Shown in pieces: positions 56,240 through 64,000 of a DNA stretch of 64,000 nt. The first letter of the stretch is position 1. Each line of letters starts with the position of its first letter. The notes below the pieces were generated by a model. It was given only the letters and a program-made list of their open reading frames with translations, was not told the DNA's origin and ran no database searches. The DNA comes from Congeria kusceri. Lineage: Eukaryota > Mollusca > Bivalvia > Myida > Dreissenidae. The position numbers and the translations under genes are program-made. Location: contig CM051026.1 in NCBI GenBank assembly GCA_027627225.1, positions 7,390,915 through 7,454,914 of the forward strand, written 5' to 3'.

Positions 56240-56450
56240 TCATTCTTGTTTACTTCGTTGTATTACGTGATAGCACGTGCTACATAGTTATGTCGCGTGA
56301 TTGTGTAACGTAGTTGTGTCGCGTGATCGTTTTACGAAGTTGTGTCGCGTGATTGTGTTACGTTGTCGTGTCACGTGAAGGTGTTACATAGTTGTATCAC
56401 GTGATTGTGTTACGTAGTTGTGTAACGTGATTGTGTTGTGTAGTTGTATC
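56240..56450. repeat. 26-bp G/T-rich tandem array (array D), about 8 units
   Basis: The unit is GTTGTGTCGCGTGATTGTGT then TACGTA, with small variants (GTGTAACGTAGTTGTG). Period, orientation and GTTGTG core are shared with arrays A-C. Confidence 0.9.
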
Positions 56451-56454
56451 GTAC

Positions 56455-56980
56455 AATTACCATCGAAAAAAATATGTATATTCAAACTACATATACGAAT
56501 ACAAATACAAATTGGCTGGCATAATTGGAAATCGTTTTTGTCGAGTCCGCTTGCTCAATGGCGGTTCGATGTATGTGCGTGCGTCCGCTCTGGTCCAGCC
56601 TGTTAATTCATCATTCATCAGGGAATTTTAAAATAATTTGCCACAAATGTTCAAGGTCACACTTACAGGTCAAAGTCTTCCGAAAACCTATTAGTCGATT
56701 TTATTTAATACAAGATACAAGAAAATGTTTTATTATAATAAGCTATAATTATACTGGTTGATAGAAGTAAAACAACTGTTGATATTTGGTTGTGATAGTT
56801 GTGTCCGGATACTAGTATATTGAAATTAATATGACTTAATTATATAGACACAGTCCACGTCCGGGTTTTGATAATATGTTAGCTTCTCCTGTCTAAAAGC
56901 GTGTTTTGAATATAATATCACAAGGGTAAATTTTCATCTGGTTTACACTAACATTACTTGACGTGGTAAATGAGTGAAGA
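56455..56980. other. Spacer
   Basis: Short open frames at 56418-56761 overlap in all three plus frames and have no recognisable domain. Nothing is called. Confidence 0.45.
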
Positions 56981-56984
56981 GCTT

Positions 56985-58450
56985 AAGTGGCTCAAACAAG
57001 TCTTAACATTGGCTAGTGAGGGAGGCGTAAGTAGCTCAAACAAGTCTAAACATTGGCCAGGGAGGGAGGCGTAAGTAGCTCAAACAAGTCTAAAGATTGG
57101 CTGGGGAGGGAGGCGTAAGTAGCTCAAACAAGTCTAAACATTGGCTGGGGAGGGAGGCGTAAGTAGCTCAAACAAGTCTAAACATTGGCCAGGGAGGGAG
57201 TCGTAAGTAGCTCCAACAAGTCTAAACATTGGCTAGTGAGGGAGTCGTAAGTAGCTCAAACAAGTCTAAATATTGGCCAGGGAGGGAGGCGTAAGTAGCT
57301 CAAACAAATCTAAACATTGGCCAGGGAGGGAGTCGTAAGTAGCTCAAACAAGTCTAAACATTGGCCAGGGAGGGAGTCATAAGTAGCTAAAACAAGTCTA
57401 AACATTGGCTGGGGAGGGAGGCGTAAGTAGCTCAAACAAGTCTAAACATTGGCTGGGGAGGGAGGCGTAAGTAGCTCAAACAAGTCTAAACATTCGCCAG
57501 GGAGGGAGGCGTAAGTAGCTCAAACAAGCCATAACATTGGCCAGGGAGGGAGTCGTAAGTAGCTCAAACAAGTCTTAACATTGGCTGGGGAAGGAGGCGT
57601 AAGTAGCTCAAACAAGTCTAAACATTGGCTGGGGAGGGAGGCGTAAGTAGCTCAAACAAGTCTTAACATTGGCCAGGGAGGGAGTCGTAAGTAGCTCAAA
57701 CAAGTCTTAACATTGGCTGGGGAAGGAGGCGTAAGTAGCTCAAACAAGTCTAAACATTGACTGGGGAGGGAGGCGTAAGTAGCTCAAACAAGTCTTAACA
57801 TTGGCCAGGGAGGGAGGCGTAAGTAGCTCACACAAGACTAAACATTGGCCAGGGAGGGAGGCGTAAGTAGCTCAAACAAATCTAAACATTGGCCAGGGAG
57901 GGAGGCGTAAGTAGCTCAAACAAGTCTAAACATTGGTCAGGGAGGGAGGCGTAAGAAGCTCAAACAAGTCTAAACATTGGCTGGGAAGGGAGGCGTAAGT
58001 AGCTCACACATGTCTTAACATTGGCCAGGGAGAGAGGCGTAAGTAGCTCAAACAAGTCTAAACATTGGCTGGGTAGGGAGACGTAAGTAGCTCAAACAAG
58101 TCTTAACATTGGCTGGGGAGGGAGGCGTAAGTAGCTCACACAAGTCTTAACATTGGCCAGAGAGAGAGGCGTAAGTAGCTCAAACAAGTCTAAACAAAGG
58201 CTGGGTAGGGAGACGTAAGTTGTTCAAACAAGTCTAAACATTGGCTAGGGAGGGAGACGTAAGTAGCTCAAACAAGTCTGAACATTGGCTGGGGAGGGAG
58301 GCGTACGTAGCTCAAACAAGTCTAAACATTGGCTGGGGAGGGAGACTTAAGTAGCTCAAACAAGTCTAAAGATTGGCTGGGGAGGGAGACGTAAGTAGCT
58401 CAAACAAGTCTAAACATTGACTAGGGAGGGAGATGTACGTAGCTGAAGTC
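56985..58450. repeat. 44-bp tandem repeat, about 33 copies
   Basis: The unit is GTAAGTAGCTCAAACAAGTC then TAAACATTGGCTGGGGAGGG then AGGC. Variation is CTGGGG versus CCAGGG and GAGGC versus GAGTC. Spacing is a strict 44 bases (for example 57027, 57071, 57115). Every unit contains CGTAAGTAG, close to the 5' splice-site consensus, plus a G-rich GGGGAGGGAGG run. Confidence 0.96.
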
Positions 58451-58619
58451 TTAAGATTGGTCGGCGATGGAGGCTTTTGAAGTATTAGTGGCAAACACTG
58501 GGAAGATCCATTTATTTAGGTGTTGAGAGTGAAACATAAACGGTTCTTTAAATAAAGTGACTGGCCTAAACCTGACATCTAGCCCCTAATGGCCATTATT
58601 ATTTATGGTGATTGTAGGT

Positions 58620-59905
58620 AAACACCACCACAGTCCATTGTGTGATAGTCCACTGTGTGACAGTTTACTGTGTGAGTACAGTCCGCGTTTGCTTGTTTCA
58701 ACTGCACTGTGTATGATATTGTGCTAGCTCGTTCAATTTCCTTTATTTACTGGTTGTTATCTAAGTAGTACAGTTGTTTCGTGTTGTATTCGGAGTTCAG
58801 ATGAAATGTTATCTATTACTAGCAAATGTAGAACTTATTTTGAATTACACATAGCGTTTTAAAGGGTTGTGAATATTTATATATTTTACCCAAAATTAAA
58901 CAATTATAAAGTGTTGTGCTACTCCTTTATATATTGAAGGCAGTTGTGAAAATGGCTTGGTGGTCACATGTTTGTTGGGCGCAGGTGTGTATAATCCACT
59001 GTGTGACAGACACTATTGTGACAGTCCATTGTGTGACAGACACCATTGAGACAGTCCACTTTGTGACATCCTCCATTCTGAGAGTCCATTGTGTGACAGA
59101 CACCATTGAGGCAGTCCACTTTGTGACAGACTCCATTCTGACAGTCCATTGTGTATCAGACGCCATTGAGACAGTCCACTTTGTGACAGACTCCATTCTG
59201 ACAGTCCATTGTGTGACAGACACCATTGAGGCAGTCCATTATGTGACAGTCCATTGTGTGACAGACACCGTTGAGACAGTCCACTGTGTGACAAAAAACA
59301 TTTTGACAGCTCACTGTGTGACACACATCATTGTGACAGTCCATAGTGTGACAGTCCATGGTGTGACAGACAACATTGTAACAGTCCATTATGTGACAAG
59401 CCACTGTCTGGCAGTCTGCTGTAGTACAGAACTATCATGACAATCCACTGTGTGACAGACAACATTGTGACAGTTCACTTTGTGACAGTCCACGTTGTGA
59501 CAGTTTACTGTGTGACATACACAATTGTGACAGTCCAATATTTTGCAGTCCATTTTGTGACAGTCCCTTGTGTGACATTCTATTGTCTGACAGTCCACTG
59601 TCTGACAGACACCATTGTGACAGTGCACTGTTAGACAGTCTATTGTGAAAGACCTTTGTGAGAAAGTTCACTGTGTGACAGACCATTTTGTGACAGACAT
59701 AATTCTGACAATCTGCTGTGTGACAGACACCATTGTGACTCTCCACTGTGTGACAGGCACCATTGTGAAAGTCCACAGAGTGACATTTTACTGTTTGGCA
59801 GAAAATATTGTGACAGTACAGACACAAGTGTGGAAGTCCACTGTGTGACAGACACCATTGTGAAAGTCCACTGTGTAACAGTCCGTTGTGTGACAGACTT
59901 ATATT
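58620..59905. repeat. TGTGACAG composite tandem repeat of about 30 bp
   Basis: Half units ACAGTCCACTGTGTG and ACAGACACCATTGTG alternate irregularly to give a unit of about 30 bases. Frames of up to 174 codons run through both strands because TGA/TAG are rare in this composition, and none is a gene. It lies upstream of the first recognised Ly6-domain exon. Confidence 0.92.
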
Positions 59906-60094
59906 TTTTGTTTACAGGAATCTACAATATGTGTATATCACTTTTTTGATGTCGAAATAATAACGTGTTGTCACAAAGCTTTGAGAATGGTATCGTATTG
60001 TTAGCGTTGATAAAGCGATACGTGAGTGAATGGGTTCACTTGCCTGTATAGTTTTCAGTAATGAATATGTACTTTGCGAAAGTGTACTTTTCAG

Positions 60095-60171
60095 ATATTC
60101 AATGTTTCGAATGCACCAATGTAGCTTCCCCTGATGACTGTTCAATAGTCATTCCCTGCTCTACACACGAG
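60095..60171 (+). CDS. Exon A of Ly6-like domain 1
   Basis: The acceptor is GTACTTTTCAG and the donor GAG|GTACAT. The exon enters in phase 1 and leaves in phase 0, 77 bases. It encodes IQCFECTNVASPDDC then SIVIPCSTHE, the CxxC start of a Ly6-type domain. Confidence 0.8.
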
Positions 60172-63100
60172 GTACATTCTTACACTTGTTCATTAATATA
60201 CCTCATGATTTACTTAAGGTAACATTGATATACCTCATGATTTACTTAAGGTAACATTGATATACCTCATGATTTACTTAAGGTAAAATTGATATACTTC
60301 ATGATTTACTTAAGGTAACATTGATATACCTCATGATTTACTTAAGTTAACATTGATATACCTCTGATTTACTTAAGGCAACATCGATATACCTCATGAT
60401 TTACTTGAGGCAAAATTGATATACCTCATGATTTACTTAAGGTAACATTGATATACCTCATGATTGACTTAAGGTAAAATTGATATACCTCATGATTTAC
60501 TCAAGGTAACATTGATATACCTCTGATTTACTTAAGGTAACATTGATATACTTCATGATTTACTTAAGGTAACATTGATATACCTCATGATTTACTTAAG
60601 GCAACATTGATATACCTCATGATTTACTTAAGGTAACATTGATATACCTCATGATTTACTTAAGGTAACATTGATATACCTCATGATTTACTTAAGGTAT
60701 TATTGATATACCTCATGATTTACTTAAGGTAATATTGATATACCTCATGATTTACTTAAGGTAATATTGATATACCTCATGATTTACTTAAGGTAACATT
60801 GATATGCCTCATGATTTACTTAAGGTAAAATTGATATACCTCATGATTTAATTAAGGTAACATTGATATACCTCATGATTTACTTAAGGTAACATTGATA
60901 TACCTCATGATTTACTTAAGGTAACATTGATATACCTCATGATTTACTTAAGGTAACATTGATATACCTCATGATTTACTTAAGATAAAATTGATATACC
61001 TCATGATTTACTCAAGGTAACATTTATATACCTCTGATTTACTTAAGGTAACATTGATATACCTCATGATGTACTTAAGGTTACATTGATATACTTCATG
61101 ATTTACTTAAGGTAACATTGATATACCTCATGATTTACTTAAGTTAACATTGATATACCTCATGATTTACTTAAGGTAACATTGATATACCTCATGATTT
61201 ACTTAAGGTAAATTATGCATATTGCTTAAATTATATTACTGCTGTACTATTTTCTGTGCTCAAGGAACAGTTTACACGTGTCCATGTTTATACCATGTAC
61301 TGAACCTAAGGTACATTTTTATTTCACGCATGATGTACACTGTATTACCATACACGTGGTATACACGACTTGCAATATTGCATAGGTCAATGTTATACTG
61401 CGTGACAGAGCAATGTTGCAAAGGTGTATGCTTTTGTGAATACTGTAATGAAAGAAACCGGGAGATGCACTTTTTCATTTGTTATAATATATTTCTGTTG
61501 TATTTATTTTGAAGGTGGAAGAGGTTATTGCCTCGAACGGGCATATCGTGTACAATTCAGGATGCCGGGACAAAGAGGTGAATAGTTATCAAATGTTGCT
61601 ATCTATCTAGTATATGTGTTTGGCATCTTCTTTTGTAAAATGATACATATGAATAAATTGGCATAGTGATGTAATTAGTATTGTGTCCACATAGCGAGCG
61701 GGAGATCGTTAGTTACATCACCAATTTCACGGACAAGAAGCATTGATTTCAACCAGGAAATAGACTGTATGTTAGTAATAAAATATTATCAAAAGCACTC
61801 AGTCGTTTGGAAAAAAATTAATCGGTTTAATATAGCATTGTACTGCGATTTGCAAGCATTGCCTACATTAATATCGCCGTTAGTTAAAAATATAATGTCT
61901 TGTTCATTTGGTGTGCCCACCTGCATGATTTGTGTGTTTCTAGAAATGCCAGACCAGAAAACGGTCCTCGTTCGTGTCCCTGCTGCGTTCGGCGCCCATC
62001 TCCACGTGCTCACAGTGCTGCGAGCAGGAGTTCTGTAACAACGCGGGCTGCGGACATTCAGGTTTCCTTTCTCGAACTACTTGGTTGAATGTGGTATTTG
62101 TTTTCTTCCGCGAGAAATCAAACCAATTCCTTCAACTGGCGATTTGGTTTGATTGTTTGTGCGTGCAAATTGTTGAAAGGATATTTTAAATTAAGATAAA
62201 GGTACTTATAGTGAGAAGAATGTTTTGATGCTGTATTTATTGTATGTATAGATTTGTCTTAAACCTAACCCTAATCCGAACCATCTTGAAAAAAATGTAA
62301 TATATTCACAATACACTCTTAAGCAAAAAATGGTGATATTTTAGCGGTGGACAGAAGCCAGCGGGGTCCGTACTGTTACAACTGTGCGGAAGAGCTCGCG
62401 CCTCTTTCCTGCCGTCACGTGGTAATGTGTGGACGGGGGCAGGTAATGCATGAACAGTGACAATAAATAGGCTGTATGCTATCTATTTAAGAAATTGTTA
62501 TAAGTTTCACATGTTTATGTTATAAAAATGTGTCTATTGACATGCTGTTAGGTATTGTATTGTATTTCTTAACAAAAAATACTGTTAACCAACAATCAAA
62601 ATGATTTTTGTTTTCAAAGATCATAAGAAGCATTAGCTTAGAAGAGTCTTAATTTTTAAATTCTTCAATGGCCAGCTCTGCCTGTTAGATTGATAGAAAT
62701 ATCTAGCTAATTTGTACCTATTTTTATTAAGAACACATACGTTAAACATGGCATTTAATTACGAAACGTTTTGATCCATTTGATTATACAGTGTATATAT
62801 TCATTTACAAAGTCCTGTGTGCTGAATCGCATGCCTTTCGTCGGGGACACATTTACGAGCCACTGTGCCTCCCACAGCGTACGTAGCAGTCAACTGATCA
62901 CACTATAACAACCGTTTACAAATGATATTGAAACAGTTAAAGAGCGTGTTGGAAATGCAACAAACGAATGTAATAAAAAGATTCCGTTCGGAGATATATA
63001 TACTGTGGATCACTTTTTATGTACATAATATATGAACAACGAAAAAAAATTCCAACTTAAACTAATAACCTTGTCTCACAATTTTATAAATAACAGCCTG

Positions 63101-63914
63101 TAAATCATCTGACAAAATATACTTGCGACATTTAAAACGTGAAAGAATACCAAATATTTTGCATTCCATCACTAACAGAGCTCGTTGAAATGTCACAGCT
63201 AGTAAAACGTCTGCATGACACGGTAAGGTGGCATACCTGTAGTTTGATTTGACTGTTCAAAGGGACGATGTCAACGAAAAAGTGACATCCGTCAGCATTG
63301 TTAATGTTATTATGCTACAGAAACGAGCACAACAGAGGCGCAATAACGAATGAATAATTTACTACATTATGATAATTTTATTTATAAAAAAAATATTGAA
63401 AAATGAAAACCCAGAATGGGTATCGAACTAACGACGACGGAGTCGAAGAACAAATGAAATGAGACAGCGCTGTAACCAACTGTGCTATTCTGACTTGTGA
63501 AAATGCATGTACATAATATGGTTATATAAGATACCCACAAATCTTACGTCAACGTATAAAGTATAAAAGGGCCAAACAAAAACTCACTTAATTATATAAT
63601 GATTTTTTCACAGAATGAATAAAATCTTTTTAAATACAGGTACATTTCTCTAACCTTTATTAAATGCTACTATTACTATTTAATTTTAATATTTTGTTTA
63701 CTGCAGTTGCCCCTTTGAGGCCCTTTTCGTTGACATAGTCCCTTTACAGATGATGTACTTAATATACAGTATTATGTACCGTTTAGATTATCTGCTTTTA
63801 CAGCAATGCGCGGCAATCGAGAAGATCGCCCAGAACTATCACAATGTCAGCTCCTGCCCTAGCTGCTGTGACGGAGACTTCTGTAATACCAACTGTATTC
63901 ATGTCGTTCAATAA
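60095..63914 (+). CDS. Ly6/uPAR (three-finger)-like multi-domain protein, 3' part of gene, six exons
   Basis: Exons are 60095-60171, 61515-61577, 61944-62061, 62345-62442, 62813-62878 and 63804-63914, joined by GT-AG introns whose phases (1,0,0,1,0,0) repeat per domain. They encode two cysteine-rich domains of the pattern CxxC...C...C / G...C / C...CxxCC....CN..C. Domain 1 holds QCFECTNVASPDDC, GHIVYNSGCRD and QCCEQEFCNNAGC. Domain 2 holds YCYNCAEELAPLSC, VGDTFTSHCAS and SCCDGDFCNTNC. This is the disulfide layout of Ly6/uPAR three-finger proteins, which are secreted or GPI-anchored and bind protein partners. There is no hydrophobic GPI tail after domain 2, so secretion is more likely. No signal peptide exon was identified, and the 5' end of the gene is missing or lies further upstream. 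Domain 1 lacks one cysteine present in domain 2. The ligand is unknown. Confidence 0.8.
60190..61212. repeat. 32-bp intronic tandem repeat, about 32 copies
   Basis: The unit is TTGATATACCTCATGATTTA then CTTAAGGTAACA. Most units differ by one to three bases, and two or three lack CA (CCTCTGATTT). The array starts about 20 bases after the donor of exon 60095-60171 and fills most of that intron. Every unit contains AAGGTAAC, a 5' splice-site-like string. Confidence 0.97.
61515..61577 (+). CDS. Exon B of Ly6-like domain 1
   Basis: The acceptor is TATTTTGAAG and the donor GAG|GTGAAT; 21 codons, phase 0 to 0. It reads VEEVIASNGHIVYNSGCRDK then E. The cysteine expected near its start (present as SCVLN in the equivalent exon at 62813) is missing. 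No alternative acceptor restoring it was found. Confidence 0.7.
61944..62061 (+). CDS. Exon C of Ly6-like domain 1
   Basis: The acceptor is GTGTTTCTAG and the donor TCAG|GTTTCC; 118 bases, phase 0 to 1. It encodes KCQTRKRSSFVSLLRS then TCSQCCEQEFCNNAGCGHS, the C-terminal cysteine cluster. Confidence 0.85.
62345..62442 (+). CDS. Exon A of Ly6-like domain 2
   Basis: The acceptor is GATATTTTAG and the donor GGGCAG|GTAATG; 98 bases, phase 1 to 0. It encodes RGPYCYNCAEELAPLSCRHV then VMCGRGQ. It is equivalent to exon 60095-60171 in phase and cysteine spacing. Confidence 0.85.
62813..62878 (+). CDS. Exon B of Ly6-like domain 2
   Basis: The acceptor is CATTTACAAAG and the donor AGC|GTACGT; 22 codons, phase 0 to 0. 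It reads SCVLNRMPFVGDTFTSHCAS then HS. Another frame across it resembles the family slightly (GHIYEPLC) but would break the phase, so phase 0 is preferred. Confidence 0.7.
63411..63493 (-). pseudogene. tRNA-derived sequence in the last intron of the Ly6-like gene
   Basis: On the minus strand CAGAATAGCACAGTTGGTTA then CAGCGC (A box) and GTTAGTTCGATACCCATTCTG (B box and acceptor) are about 83 bases apart end to end. CAGAAT and ATTCTG pair as an acceptor-like stem. The region between does not form a normal anticodon arm. It is a tRNA pseudogene or the head of a SINE. Confidence 0.65.
63804..63914 (+). CDS. Exon C of Ly6-like domain 2 and stop codon
   Basis: The acceptor is GCTTTTACAG; phase 0, 36 codons plus TAA. 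It encodes QCAAIEKIAQNYHNVSS then CPSCCDGDFCNTNCIHVVQ. The stop codon overlaps a possible polyadenylation signal. Confidence 0.88.
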   Translation, partial: QCAAIEKIAQNYHNVSSCPSCCDGDFCNTNCIHVVQ

Positions 63915-63915
63915 A
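63910..63915 (+). promoter_or_regulatory. Possible polyadenylation signal AATAAA
   Basis: AATAAA overlaps the stop codon of the Ly6-like gene, and a T/G-rich stretch (GTTTACATTGTTGACTG) follows within 15 bases. If used, the 3' untranslated region would be extremely short. Sites outside the window are equally possible. Confidence 0.4.
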
Positions 63916-63944
63916 CAGTGTTTACATTGTTGACTGACGTCGTT

Positions 63945-64000
63945 ATAAGTCATGTATGTATGTATGGATGTGTGGATGTGTGGATGTATGGATGTATGGT
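63945..64000. repeat. TATGGATG/TGTGGATG microsatellite, continues past the window
   Basis: GTATGTATG changes into ATGGATGTGTGGATGTG units of 8 bases that run to the last base. Confidence 0.9.

Noticed and set aside
58916..58992. A possible signal-peptide exon (MAWWSHVCWAQ followed by GTGTGT) for the Ly6-like gene
   Set aside because: The peptide is too short and not hydrophobic enough from the ATG. The donor would be phase 0, while the next recognised exon at 60095 needs phase 1.
58916..59440. 174-codon frame rich in VHCVTD repeats
   Set aside because: It lies in the TGTGACAG tandem array, and comparable frames exist on the other strand. The composition, not selection, keeps it open.
56985..61212. 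Regular 44-bp and 32-bp repeats that could be mistaken for a CRISPR array
   Set aside because: Units are directly adjacent with no unique spacers, no cas genes are present, and the window is eukaryotic with spliced exons. They are minisatellites.

Overview
This window is eukaryotic, intron-bearing, AT-rich DNA that is almost entirely repeats, with one clear host gene at the right end. The best inference is a bivalve mollusc. The short fold-back repeats at 3.26 and 7.75 kb (core GTCCCGGATTAGCCTGTG) and the elements opening TTAGCTCGAC or TTAGCTCACC resemble repeats I know from bivalve genomes, dreissenid mussels in particular. This is recognition from memory, not a search result.

Layout. 0-16 kb holds old dispersed repeats, short minisatellites, a dead Tc1/mariner transposase (5.6-6.15 kb, minus), a decayed copy of a segment that recurs near 46.9 kb, and a 1.1-kb inverted-repeat element with two microsatellites inside it (9.85-10.96 kb). 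16-33 kb holds a 26-bp-type array, several copies of a repeat carrying CCAATAAACAAC palindromes, a 1.7-kb element with about 90-bp terminal inverted repeats and a TA target duplication (18.85-20.55 kb), a second Tc1 fossil, a 1,040-codon 5'-truncated non-LTR retrotransposon ORF (22.1-25.2 kb), a 1-kb inverted-repeat element (27.9-28.9 kb) and tRNA-derived sequences. 34.08-45.30 kb is one continuous 26-bp satellite of about 430 units, including a 2,704-bp segment duplicated in tandem. 45-60 kb holds another copy of the 9.85-kb element's end, a candidate exon, two large elements with tandem cores of about 160 bp, and five more minisatellites.

The only gene supported by several independent signals lies at 60.1-63.9 kb on the plus strand. 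Six exons, with consistent splice sites and phases, encode the last two cysteine-rich Ly6/uPAR (three-finger)-like domains of a probably secreted or surface protein. Its 5' exons are not identified here. Its introns carry a 32-bp minisatellite and a tRNA-derived sequence.

I found no CRISPR, operon or other prokaryotic-type system. The most interesting structures are the 26-bp satellite and its relatives, the two element families that share terminal sequences and a tandem-core design, and the three-exons-per-domain gene with one domain lacking a cysteine. Repeat boundaries are approximate (about 10-50 bases) unless a terminal motif is quoted.
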